From Lachancea thermotolerans CBS 6340 (lineage: Eukaryota > Ascomycota > Saccharomycetes > Saccharomycetales > Saccharomycetaceae): a stretch of DNA of 64,000 nucleotides. Of this stretch, positions 10,875-19,918 are shown in pieces. A program made the position numbers and the translations under genes. The notes under the pieces are model-generated. The model was given only the letters and a program-made list of their open reading frames with translations. It was not told where the DNA came from and ran no database searches. Every line of letters starts with the position of its first letter. Position 1 is the first letter of the stretch. Location of the stretch: positions 1,178,001-1,242,000 of the forward strand of contig NC_013083.1 of assembly GCF_000142805.1 (NCBI RefSeq), given 5' to 3'.

Positions 10875-12137
10875 ATGGAGGAAGCACCTATAGTGATCGA
10901 TAATGGATCATACGAAATCAAATTTGGCACTGCCAGCAGCAATGAGCCGTTCACCGCTTTGAACTCTATTGCAAAGGATAAATATGGGAACTATCACCTG
11001 TCAAACCAGGTTCGCTCGATCAAAGACATATCTTCCGTGACATTCAATCGACCACACAAGTTGGGGCAGCTGGTTTCTTGGGAGTTAGAGAGCCAAATCT
11101 GGGACTACTGCTTGTTCAACCCAGATGAGTTTGACGGATGGAGCTTAGACACGACGAAAAACAAGCACCTCATCGCATCAGAGTCGTGCATGACTTTACC
11201 GGAGCTAAGCAAAAACATGGACCAGGTTGTGTTCGAGGAGTACGAGTACGACTCACTGTTCAAGGCACCAGTACCGGTGTTCGTACCGTTTAACGCTGAA
11301 GGGGATACCACACACATACTAGTAGCGAAAGAGGACGCAGACGTAGTGGCTTCGGACCATCCCAGCGATAATAAAGACTATCGTGATTATGAACTCGTGA
11401 TTGATTCCGGATTCAACTGCACTTGGGTAGTGCCGGTAATAAAAGGCGTTCCCTACTACAAGGCTGTCAAGAAGCTAGACATCGGCGGACGTTTTCTGAA
11501 CGGCTTCCTGCGAGAGGCACTGTCTTTCCGCCACTACAACGTGATGGACGAGACCATCCTCGTGAACAGCATAAAAGAGAAATGTCTCTTCATGAGTCCG
11601 AACTCTTACTTCGACAGCTTCCAATCACGCCTGAAAACCGCGAAAGAGTACGTGCTGCCAGATTTTAGCACCAGCTTCCAGGGCTACCTGCGCAAGCCCG
11701 GCCAGACCCTTCCAGAAGACTCACAGACTATCATATTGCAGGACGAGCTGTTTGCTGTGCCAGAAACGTTTTTTCATCCTGAGATCGCGTCGCTGCTAAA
11801 CCCAGGAATAATAGAAGCCATTTTGGAGAGTATTTCCATGCTGCCGGAGGCCTTGCGTCCCCTGCTCGTCGGCAACGTTGTTGTGACTGGCGGAAACTTC
11901 AACATACCCAACTTTGCATCGAGGCTAGCCACCGAGCTCCAGCGACAGTGTCCCACAGATTGGTCTTGTCGAGTTTCCGTTCCGACCGGCGACGCGCGGC
12001 TCTACGGGTGGAAGTGCATGCAAAAGTTCTCCGAGACGCAAGCGTACCGCGAGTCGCGCGTATCTCGCGAGGAGTACTACGAGCACGGCGTGGACTGGTG
12101 CACCTCGAAGCGCTTTGGGTACCAGGCATGGCTATGA
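10875..12137 (+). CDS. ARP6: Actin-related protein Arp6 (SWR1 complex)
   Basis: A 420-residue actin-fold protein (the yeast Arp6 is about 438). The N-terminal phosphate-loop strand IDNGSYEIKFG is at residues 8-18. The second nucleotide-binding segment (VIDSGFNCTWV to LDIGGRFLNGFLRE) lies near 175-212, and the VVTGGNF segment near 335. Arp6 is the nuclear subunit of the SWR1 remodeller that deposits histone H2A.Z, working with Swc6. The start is the first ATG and matches the family N-terminus. The neighbour SMC4 is the same as in S. cerevisiae. The 3' half of the gene reads visibly more GC-rich than the 5' half, with no break in frame. Confidence 0.93.
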   Translation: MEEAPIVIDNGSYEIKFGTASSNEPFTALNSIAKDKYGNYHLSNQVRSIKDISSVTFNRPHKLGQLVSWELESQIWDYCLFNPDEFDGWSLDTTKNKHLIASESCMTLPELSKNMDQVVFEEYEYDSLFKAPVPVFVPFNAEGDTTHILVAKEDADVVASDHPSDNKDYRDYELVIDSGFNCTWVVPVIKGVPYYKAVKKLDIGGRFLNGFLREALSFRHYNVMDETILVNSIKEKCLFMSPNSYFDSFQSRLKTAKEYVLPDFSTSFQGYLRKPGQTLPEDSQTIILQDELFAVPETFFHPEIASLLNPGIIEAILESISMLPEALRPLLVGNVVVTGGNFNIPNFASRLATELQRQCPTDWSCRVSVPTGDARLYGWKCMQKFSETQAYRESRVSREEYYEHGVDWCTSKRFGYQAWL

Positions 12138-12494
12138 CCTGATCCGTACGTACAGTGTGATATATAGCTTTGGACGAAAACAGCAGCGTGTGAGCCAAAC
12201 TAGTCTTTACCATGAGAACGCGCCCAGGCCAAAATCGTCACGTGGAGAACTACAGGGCCGCAGAGCGACATGCGCCAGGAAATCAGCCTTTCCCTCGTGA
12301 GCGAGCTCTCCAGTTACCAGTCTCGGTCTCCTAAGTCGCTTGCGGCTCTTATAGCGCGAACCCTTTCGTTGCCGCCGTTGTGCATCGTGGATGATGATAT
12401 ATCAGCGCCTTTTCGTTCTCAGTTGGACGCGAAGGCTAAGCGCCGTTTACTAGGGCCATGCCGCCGATACCGTAATCCAAGCCCCCGCCGGACC

Positions 12495-12540
12495 TGAACT
12501 CTGAACCCTCCGAACCCTCTGAATGAGCTGAATGAACCAA
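12495..12540. repeat. Short imperfect tandem repeat
   Basis: Units of about 8-10 bases resembling CTGAACCCT and CTGAATGAG recur imperfectly in this stretch downstream of ARP6. It is a simple low-copy repeat with no known function. Confidence 0.4.
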
Positions 12541-12934
12541 ATAGAACTAGACGGGCGGTGGCGTACAAAACGACGCCAAACGCACGTCAACGGCCTCTGT
12601 TCCGGTTTAGCTTGCCAAGAGCGCTGTTGCCCAATTTGCACACTTTCCAGACGCTTCTTCTCGACCCATTTTCTTTTTGTCCTATACGACTTCGAGCAGA
12701 CGATGCTCTTTACTTCGCCACATGTGTTCCATCGCTATGACGTCGTGTTCAACATATTCCTAAGCTGACGGCAACAATCTCGGAGAGTGGCGACCCTGCT
12801 AAGTTTGAGCAACCCTTTTTCACGTGAACAAGCAAAAGTATCGGATGGAAGCTCAATCATTGTAGGGGAAATATTGGCAGCAAAAGAAAACGTAATACGC
12901 AAGGGCAAAAAGGATCGTTACAGAGCCGGGTACA

Positions 12935-12941
12935 TATAAAA
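12935..12941 (+). promoter_or_regulatory. TATA box of the FGGY kinase gene
   Basis: TATAAAA lies 163-169 bases before the ATG at 13104, within the usual yeast TATA distance. A purine-rich, A-rich leader follows. The consensus TATA fits the strong codon bias of the gene. Confidence 0.5.
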
Positions 12942-13103
12942 TGGCTAAGGGCGTGAAGGGTACTTTCCCTTAATACAAAGGAGAAACTTAGAAAGGTAAC
13001 TCAGACGCTCGAGACATCTTGGATTTTTGAAGACACAAGAACCCTAAAGCCAAGATTCTCAGTTCCCTACAGTTCTGAATCCCACAACAAGAGATTACAC
13101 ATT

Positions 13104-15281
13104 ATGCATTCCAGAAGATCCCGGTCTTCCGTTTCCATCTCGCAACAGAGAATGATGTCACGCTCCATGGTGGGGCTCTCGCTAGAACAGCAGAAGATGC
13201 TGTACTACGTGGGCGTGGATGTCGGAACAGGCTCTGCCAGAGCCTGTATCATCGACAGCATGGGTAACATCCTGTCGCTGGCCGAGAGACCCATCCAGCG
13301 CGAGCAGCTCAAGGCCAACTTCATCACACAGTCGTCGCAGGAGATTTGGCAAGCAGTGTGCCACTGTGTCAAGTCTGTGGTGCGTGACTCCGGCGTCCCA
13401 GCCGAGAAGATCCACGGTATTGGTTTCGACGCGACGTGCTCGCTGGTGGTTGTCGAGGAGCAGACCAACAAGGAGGTTGCTGTGGGACCCGACTTCAGCA
13501 ACACTGACCAGAACATCATCCTGTGGATGGACCACCGTGCCATTGAGGAGACCCAGCTGATCAACGCGACGGGCGACAAGTGCCTGAAGTACGTCGGCGG
13601 TCAGATGTCTGTGGAAATGGAGATCCCCAAGATCAAGTGGCTTAAGAACCACCTGCCCGAGAACAAGTTCAACGAATGCAAGTTCTTCGATTTGGCAGAC
13701 TACCTGACTTTTAAGGCCTCGGGCAAGGAAACCCGCAGTTTCTGCTCGACTGTCTGCAAGCAGGGCCTCTTGCCTGTGGGCGTCGAGGGCTCTGCCGAGG
13801 GTTGGTCCCGGGAGTTTTTGACCGAGATCGGTCTGGAAGAGCTCATCGAGGACGACTTCCGGAGAATCGGAGGTTCTGTCAAGAACAGCGACAAGGGCAA
13901 AAACTTCTTGAGTGCTGGTGAATTCATCGGCGCCATCGACGCGACCGTCGCGGAGGAACTAGGCCTCAGCAACCACTGTGTTGTTGGCTCTGGTGTGATC
14001 GACGCCTACGCCGGCTGGGTGGGTACCGTTGCTGCCAGAACCGATGTCAGCATTCCAGCGCTTGTCAAGACCGACCAAGAAAAGGTCGGCATGGACCGCG
14101 CAACTGGCCGTCTAGCGGCTGTTGCCGGTACCTCCACATGTCATATTGCTATGTCCCGCGACCCTATATTCGTTGATGGTGTTTGGGGTCCTTACAGAGA
14201 CGCTCTGGCGACCAACTTTTGGTGTGCCGAAGGTGGCCAAAGTTGCACCGGTGCTCTTCTGGCCCACGTTCTAACAACCCATCCTGCATACACAGAGCTT
14301 TCGCAGCTTGCTGACGCTGCCAGCGTTTCCAAGTTTGATTACCTAAATTCCAGACTCGAAACTCTAGCGCAACAGCAAAAGGCGCGCTCGGTCGTTCACT
14401 TGGCCAAGCACCTGTTCTTCTACGGTGACTACCATGGTAACAGGTCTCCAATCGCCGATCCCTCCATGCGCGCTGCCATTATCGGCCAGTCCATGGACAA
14501 TTCCATTGATGACCTAGCGCTGATGTACCTCGGCGCATGTGAGTTCATCGCTCAGCAAACCAGACAGATCGTTGACAAGATGTGCACATCCGGCCATGAC
14601 CTGTCTGCGATCTTCATGTCAGGAGGACAGTGCCGTAACGGTCTGCTAATGAGATTGCTGGCTGACTGCACCGGACTACCAATCGTCATCCCCAGATATA
14701 TCGATGCAGCAGTCGTTTTCGGCTCTGCATTGCTGGGTGCCGTGGCCAGTGAGAGTTTCGACCTGAGCGGCACACATTCCGCACTCTCCGTCAGCAGAAA
14801 GTCGTCGATAGCCGGCGAGCCAGCCAACGCCGGGCAGCCAAAGAAGTCCGCAGTATCCAAGTTCGGTCAGCTTGGCGGCGACGACTTGCCCTCTCCATAC
14901 ACAGCACCATCCGCCACTGCCAGCACCTCCCAGATTGCTTCCACAATTGGCTTCCCATTCCCAACTCCTGAAGACGCGTACGCCATAGACGAGCATGTTG
15001 AGCAAGAAAAGGACGAAGGTGAGTCGACCGAGCTCAACTTCAAGGCGCACTCCAAGTGGAAGAAGGACATGGAGGACCGCATGAAGGGCAGATCTTCTGA
15101 CAACGGTGACGCCATGTGGAACGTCATGTACAACATGACCGGTGGTGGTAAGGTCGTTCAGCCTGCTGCCGAGGAAAACGCGGACCGCGTTCTCCTCAAC
15201 GCAAAGTACAAGATTTTCCTAGACATGGCCGAGACCCAAAGAAAGTACAGGACTATAGTGGACGATGCCGTTAGGAACTGA
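13104..15281 (+). CDS. YDR109C: FGGY-family carbohydrate kinase, D-ribulokinase (YDR109C orthologue)
   Basis: A 725-residue FGGY kinase, matching the roughly 715-residue yeast Ydr109c, whose family phosphorylates D-ribulose to ribulose 5-phosphate. The N-terminal ATP-fold segment YYVGVDVGTGSARACI is at residues 34-49. A second half with AGTSTCHIAMS and a C-terminal MSGGQCRNGLLMRLLADC segment completes the two actin-like lobes. A Ser/Ala/Pro-rich insertion (about residues 560-630) precedes the final helices. The codons are strongly GC-ending (GGC, CTG, AAG, GTC), unlike most neighbours, and a consensus TATA precedes the gene, so high expression is likely. Synteny fits: YDR109C sits beside TRS85 in S. 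cerevisiae. The first ATG was used; an internal Met at residue 17 or 18 is a less likely start. Confidence 0.9.
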   Translation: MHSRRSRSSVSISQQRMMSRSMVGLSLEQQKMLYYVGVDVGTGSARACIIDSMGNILSLAERPIQREQLKANFITQSSQEIWQAVCHCVKSVVRDSGVPAEKIHGIGFDATCSLVVVEEQTNKEVAVGPDFSNTDQNIILWMDHRAIEETQLINATGDKCLKYVGGQMSVEMEIPKIKWLKNHLPENKFNECKFFDLADYLTFKASGKETRSFCSTVCKQGLLPVGVEGSAEGWSREFLTEIGLEELIEDDFRRIGGSVKNSDKGKNFLSAGEFIGAIDATVAEELGLSNHCVVGSGVIDAYAGWVGTVAARTDVSIPALVKTDQEKVGMDRATGRLAAVAGTSTCHIAMSRDPIFVDGVWGPYRDALATNFWCAEGGQSCTGALLAHVLTTHPAYTELSQLADAASVSKFDYLNSRLETLAQQQKARSVVHLAKHLFFYGDYHGNRSPIADPSMRAAIIGQSMDNSIDDLALMYLGACEFIAQQTRQIVDKMCTSGHDLSAIFMSGGQCRNGLLMRLLADCTGLPIVIPRYIDAAVVFGSALLGAVASESFDLSGTHSALSVSRKSSIAGEPANAGQPKKSAVSKFGQLGGDDLPSPYTAPSATASTSQIASTIGFPFPTPEDAYAIDEHVEQEKDEGESTELNFKAHSKWKKDMEDRMKGRSSDNGDAMWNVMYNMTGGGKVVQPAAEENADRVLLNAKYKIFLDMAETQRKYRTIVDDAVRN

Positions 15282-16255
15282 TAGCAATAGAATATTACTA
15301 AGCACAAGTCGCACGATCGTTGCCCAACGTGTGGCGATCCGTCTACGAGATTAACTAATTCATGAATTCATATACGTCAACCCAAGCATTCTTCATTCAA
15401 TCACAAGACACGTAAAGCCCAAGTTTTCATAGCTTTGTACGAAGTTAAGAACCGATAGGGATACATTTCCTCCAAAAATCGCTTTCCATGTGAAAACCTA
15501 ACAAGAATGGTATGAAGGGAGCATCTCCTATCACTTTTAATTACCAAATTTGCTCTTTTTATCATTTTAATCGCCGCTGCTCCAATTCATGTGCTGGGTG
15601 CACTGAATATCTTCGCTGGGCTATTTTGTTATTATTTGTCGCATTCAGTAACCTGTAACAATGTATATTTTTTCAACGATGATCGGTGAGATGCGTCAAA
15701 GAATCTGCACAGCCCTGAAGGCGAAGTACGGCGCCGTCAAGTCGCACAGCGCAAAGAACATATAAAAGAATTTAGCCCTGAGTCGGATTAAATTAACTTC
15801 TATCAGCCGACGTTCCGCTGACCTTCCGTAGGCTTTATACCGGTTGGCGCGTCGCGCAGGTTCGTTTGTAGGTCTATATTGCTCAACAGGTAGGAAATTC
15901 TTATATAACGACACAAAAAAAAAACAGCTACCGGAATGTGAACAATGGCAAGCGAATCGTGGTGAAAAAAACAACTATTAGCGTAGACCACATTGTCACA
16001 GAGAGACTTTAAGGCTAGCAAGCAGTATCGAAGACCAAATTCATTCTTCGCGTAAGGTTTTCTCACCGAAGTTGCAGCCGAAAGACGCGGTATCCTTCAT
16101 AAACGCCAAGTTTCCGTGAAGGAGTTTTCGCATTTGGCATAGACCGGAATCGGACGCCGGACTCAGCACAAAAACGCTTCACTTTGGTTTCATTGGTGTC
16201 ACAGCCAGCGCAGCTTTATGGGACAGCGAGGCCAAAGGAGCAACTGTGGACGGCT
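15282..16255. other. Intergenic region upstream of the GCR1-like gene
   Basis: 974 bp with no supported gene. It contains a run of about ten A near 15913 and AT-rich patches. A 92-codon minus-strand ORF (15696-15974) shows no domain or coding character. It presumably holds the terminator of the FGGY kinase gene and the promoter of the next gene. Confidence 0.5.
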
Positions 16256-18223
16256 ATGGAAGAGGAGCCGCAGACGAGACGCGCAGCGCAGCGCGCGTCA
16301 CCGCTTGTGGGGGCGCTAGAACGCGGGTACACAACTAGCGGCGCTGAAGGCCATCCTGTCACCGATCCAAGCGGCGCGCCCAGCGGCCAGTCGCTGTCTG
16401 ACAGCCCCGGAACGCGTCGATCTTCGCAGGCTGCGGAGCTAACGAACTCGGTTGACTCCACGCTGAACCTATTGCAGGATGTGCTCTGGAATGTCTTGGT
16501 GCATATCCGCGGCCACGGGACGTTTGAAAGTTGTTACAGTTTGGCCAAACGGCGCTATGAAGCCCACTACCAATCCTTGGTCAGTGTCGAGTGCATTTTT
16601 AAAACTCTTGCGAACTACCCAGCAGAGATCTTGTCAGCCATGTACATTCCTGTCATTTTACGTTTTTTCAAGTGGTGCTCGTCCGTACGGCAGCTCCCGC
16701 CTGAGTTCAAAGGGAGCAGGTTCCTCATCACCACGAAGAAGGGGATAACTTTTTTAATGACAAATCTATCGGAATGTTCGTACAACGCGGCCACTTTGTA
16801 TCAAGCCTTCCGTGCGCTCAAGCTACTACAAAGCCTTGAAATTGCATTATTTCCGCAAAAGCCTGCGCTGTATCATGACCCCGAGGACGAGGAAGCTGAC
16901 GATCCCAACTGGAAACCTTTGGATGACAGCCAGCTTGAAGTTCTGATATCATCAGTAACAAAAGGAGATTTTAGGATAGGTGCGTCTGCACCCCCACAAC
17001 CCGAGCCTACAAATGCGGGCATGTTTGAAGGTTCGGCCTTAAGCCACGCAGGCCAGTCGCCGAATCCACCCGCGCCCTTCCCAGTAACACAGCAACCGCC
17101 TCAACAGGCAGCATTTTACGGAGCAGCGCAACAGCCTCCTTTCGGCGGGTTAGTCCCTATGCCTCAAGATCCGTATGCCCCGCTTTTCAGCGGCCATGGA
17201 AACGACAACTTTATGTATCAGAACCCAGAAATGCTGTTTTCGCATACCATTCCAAGCATTTTCCACAGAATGAATGCACTAGAGGCTGCAAATCAGGAGT
17301 TGAGTCGCGAAAACGATAGTCTATCGCAGAGTTTGAATGACCTAAAGTCAGAGCTGCAGTCATTCAAGAGGAATGTCGACACTGCAATTCCCGGTGTACA
17401 AATCCTGACATCTCCCAGAGCGACTCACAGTCGTTACCCATCACCCACGCCTCCAAATATTATTCTGAGTAGTAGCAATGCTATCGACACTTCTGACATT
17501 GCTGCGAGCGTCCAAAAACTCGACACCGACCTTTGTAATAGCTCCGCAACTCAAACCCGGTCATTGATCTCGAATTATGAGAACATGGTTCCTTACGGTG
17601 CGGCTCCTGGGTATATTCCAGATGCAGAACTGAAGAGCTTAGAGCGCCTAAAGCAAGAGGATGCTCTTGTGTCTTTGAGCGGGACTGGGGGGTCTATTGT
17701 CACACCTTCGTCCGGGATTTTTCTCACAACAGCTGAGCTCCAATCTCCTGCCAAGAGGCCAAAGCATAGAAATCGTCGCATCGAAGGTGCAAAGCTGTCG
17801 AAGGGTGAAACATATCAACCTCCACAAGCGCCCAATGGGAAGAATTATCTGCTTGATAATGAAGGGAGACTTGCGATTGTAATGGCAACAGAGCAGAGCT
17901 CTGTTTACGGGGTTTACAACGAGTATTATCAATCACTGCGACCGCAGGTTGACTCGTACGCAGATGATTTTGGCAAAAAGAGCATGGGCCACTTCAGGAA
18001 GAAGCGTACCTTTCAAAAGAAAAAGGCTTTTGTTCAATGGGTTGAGCGAATCTCTCAACTCAACAATATGCCGCCCGAACTGGTATTAGACATAGTTGAT
18101 GAGGTTCGGTTAAAGGAAAAAAAGTCCGTTGTTTGGGCGTGTAATAATCTCGGTCGATTTAGGCTCGTGCTTAATCGGTACAAGCCAGACCTCAAAGACA
18201 CTGCTTTATCAGACGTAGAGTGA
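16256..18223 (+). CDS. Unassigned coiled-coil protein with GCR1_C-like C-terminus, possible transcription regulator
   Basis: A 655-residue protein from the first ATG of the frame (16256); the open frame continues upstream only through non-ATG codons. Seen: a disordered N-terminus, a helical region (about residues 65-195), a Pro/Gln-rich middle, a coiled coil (about 335-370, ALEAANQELSRENDSLSQSL), a Ser/Thr-rich linker, and a basic C-terminal region (about 540-650) with VYNEYY, FGKKSMGHFRKKRTFQKKKA and VVWACNNLGRF. That pattern (a short acidic helix, a G-K/R segment, a basic RTFQKKK run, then helices) recalls the GCR1_C family of Gcr1, Msn1 and Hot1, but this is my impression, not a search result. 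No S. cerevisiae gene sits here between YDR109C and RAX2. It is not FOB1 by orientation or motifs (no integrase-like zinc finger). Confidence 0.5.
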   Translation: MEEEPQTRRAAQRASPLVGALERGYTTSGAEGHPVTDPSGAPSGQSLSDSPGTRRSSQAAELTNSVDSTLNLLQDVLWNVLVHIRGHGTFESCYSLAKRRYEAHYQSLVSVECIFKTLANYPAEILSAMYIPVILRFFKWCSSVRQLPPEFKGSRFLITTKKGITFLMTNLSECSYNAATLYQAFRALKLLQSLEIALFPQKPALYHDPEDEEADDPNWKPLDDSQLEVLISSVTKGDFRIGASAPPQPEPTNAGMFEGSALSHAGQSPNPPAPFPVTQQPPQQAAFYGAAQQPPFGGLVPMPQDPYAPLFSGHGNDNFMYQNPEMLFSHTIPSIFHRMNALEAANQELSRENDSLSQSLNDLKSELQSFKRNVDTAIPGVQILTSPRATHSRYPSPTPPNIILSSSNAIDTSDIAASVQKLDTDLCNSSATQTRSLISNYENMVPYGAAPGYIPDAELKSLERLKQEDALVSLSGTGGSIVTPSSGIFLTTAELQSPAKRPKHRNRRIEGAKLSKGETYQPPQAPNGKNYLLDNEGRLAIVMATEQSSVYGVYNEYYQSLRPQVDSYADDFGKKSMGHFRKKRTFQKKKAFVQWVERISQLNNMPPELVLDIVDEVRLKEKKSVVWACNNLGRFRLVLNRYKPDLKDTALSDVE

Positions 18224-18924
18224 CGACGTGGTCCTGAACCGGAGTTGATACCTCTGTCTTGTTTTTATAGCAGAGGCTTAGGAATTCTCAATTCCACCAA
18301 TAGTTGACGGATATGGCAATTCCTGTTGGTTTGCTGCTCCCGCCTAGTTTTCAAGGACGGGGACTGTGGTATCTGGAGTGGCTGCCACCTTCATCTTTGG
18401 CGATCGCATTCAGGTGCGCTGTGCAGCATATTCATTTATAGTAAACGTACTTTTTGTTGTTGGTTGTTTTCTCGGCAAGGAAATAACCGAACCAGCAGCT
18501 CATAAACTTAGCCAATACTTTGAATGAAAGCTAATTGCTCCGCTAGCACTTCGTGCTTAAGATGCGTGTTGAGATAACCTCCTCGATATGTGCCCATTCA
18601 ATCGCGAATGATCTTGCAGTTACCCGAAGGATGGACCTGTTATTGCCGCCAACAAGCTTAATCTTTATATTGTCAAGGCGACCACAGAACAGTATTTCGA
18701 TTAGGTGTATCAATACATGTCTCATAAACCCCTGCCATGATTTATTTTGAACATGGTGTACTCCTTACAGGCAAAAATTGCGGAAGGCAGCGCCGCAACC
18801 AAGAGATAGATCTCGGGATAATCTGGTGACATCGTCTGCGTATAGCAAAACAACGGTATAGACACAATTTCAAGAAATGAGATTTACATTGCAGCTGCCT
18901 AGTGATGCACCATTACATACGAAT

Positions 18925-18943
18925 GGGGGGGGGGGGGGGGGGG
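18925..18943 (+). repeat. Poly-G tract of 19
   Basis: An uninterrupted run of 19 G. It is flanked on the left by ACGAATGGG and on the right by a second ACGAATGGG at about 18951-18959, so the tract sits in a short direct repeat. Such runs form G-quadruplexes and are unstable in replication and in sequencing; the exact length should be treated as uncertain. Confidence 0.85.
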
Positions 18944-19554
18944 CGAATACACGAATGGGTGCTTTGGTGCGAGACAAAACCTACAAGCACTTCAGCGCGA
19001 ACGCGACGTGTTACTGCCTTAAATTCGACATTCCGGGATATATTCAAGACACACGCCGTTGCTAGTGGAGGCATGTCAGAATTCAAAAATAACTACCAAA
19101 CCACACAAAGGCGTCTGTCAGATGACGCGCAAATTACCTCCGAGAGATGAGGCCATGTAATAGCAGAACTACTCTACTAGACAGAAAAGGCCAAACCCGG
19201 ATATTTGGTCACTTTATTCATCATTGCAAGCTGTTACGTATCCAACAAGCGCTGTTCCAGCATTTGCTGCTCAAGAATTGTAGTTTCGTGGACAGAAATT
19301 ACAATGGAGCTCTTTTTAGATCAGACAGCATTGCAAATTTTTGCTGTTTTTATTTCAGTAGTGTCTTATGCCTGTTAATTGACGTTACTGTTAGATAGTC
19401 TGAAGGGTAAGACATTCTCTCTGGTGTCCTGCCATTTTTTTAGACCAGCACGAATTAATGGAACGAAAACGGGTTAAACAGCATGTCGAGTTGTTACACC
19501 TCGATGAAAGAACAACTGAACCCTGCTCCTGGGCTTGTTCCGATAGTACTGGCT

Positions 19555-19573
19555 AACCCTAGTTTAACCCTAA
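19555..19573 (+). promoter_or_regulatory. Pair of Tbf1-like sites
   Basis: AACCCTAG at 19555-19562 and AACCCTAA at 19566-19573, 3 bases apart, match the ARCCCTAA core bound by Tbf1 in yeasts. They lie about 350 bp before the RAX2 start. This is a motif match only. Confidence 0.4.
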
Positions 19574-19918
19574 TGATTGATGTTTATCAGTTCCCTCTCT
19601 AGGAAAAATACAATTTTTTCAAGAATGCATCGAGATCGAAAAAGACGAGCGTTCAGCCAAAGGAGGAGAACCGTTCAGAGGGCAAGAAACATTCCCATTC
19701 TGCGGATTGAAACCGCAACCTAAAACGCTGAAAGGAAGAGCCCTGTGTGAACCTATTGCACTTGTTTTACCTCGGTAAGTTTTCAATTCATCTTAAACAC
19801 GGAGCTGTTCAATCGTAAGCTCACTCGCACGCGCGAAGTATCTGACGAACTCAATCGGTGGCTAGGCTTTGCAAGAGATTAATACAAAGGATAAACTTCA
19901 GGACTAAGTGGTCCAGCG

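Larger units (their letters stand above)
12138..13103. other. Intergenic region ARP6 to YDR109C homologue
   Basis: 966 bp without a convincing gene. It holds TCACGTG at 12238-12244, CACGTG at 12821-12826, and a short imperfect tandem of CTGAAC/CTGAAT-like units at about 12495-12540. The promoter of the next gene is at the right end: a TATA box at 12935-12941 and AACCCTAA at 13040-13047. The small ORFs here overlap in several frames and show no recognisable domain. Confidence 0.5.
18224..19918. other. Long intergenic region upstream of RAX2
   Basis: 1695 bp without a supported gene, one of the longest gaps here. It holds TTACCCG at 18620-18626 (Reb1-like), a 19-G run at 18925-18943, and two Tbf1-like sites at 19555-19562 and 19566-19573. 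Short ORFs of 60-83 codons overlap in several frames and look random. I looked for tRNA boxes, snoRNA C/D boxes and an intron branch point and saw none that hold up. Confidence 0.5.

Noticed and set aside
15696-15974. 92-codon minus-strand ORF upstream of the GCR1-like gene
   Set aside because: No domain, an overlapping alternative ORF in another frame, and low-complexity composition.
16256-18223. FOB1 identity for the gene after YDR109C
   Set aside because: FOB1 in S. cerevisiae lies on the other side of YDR109C and on the opposite strand, and no integrase-like zinc finger is present.
19555-19918. snoRNA gene downstream of the Tbf1-like pair
   Set aside because: No convincing C/D or H/ACA boxes could be found, only partial matches.
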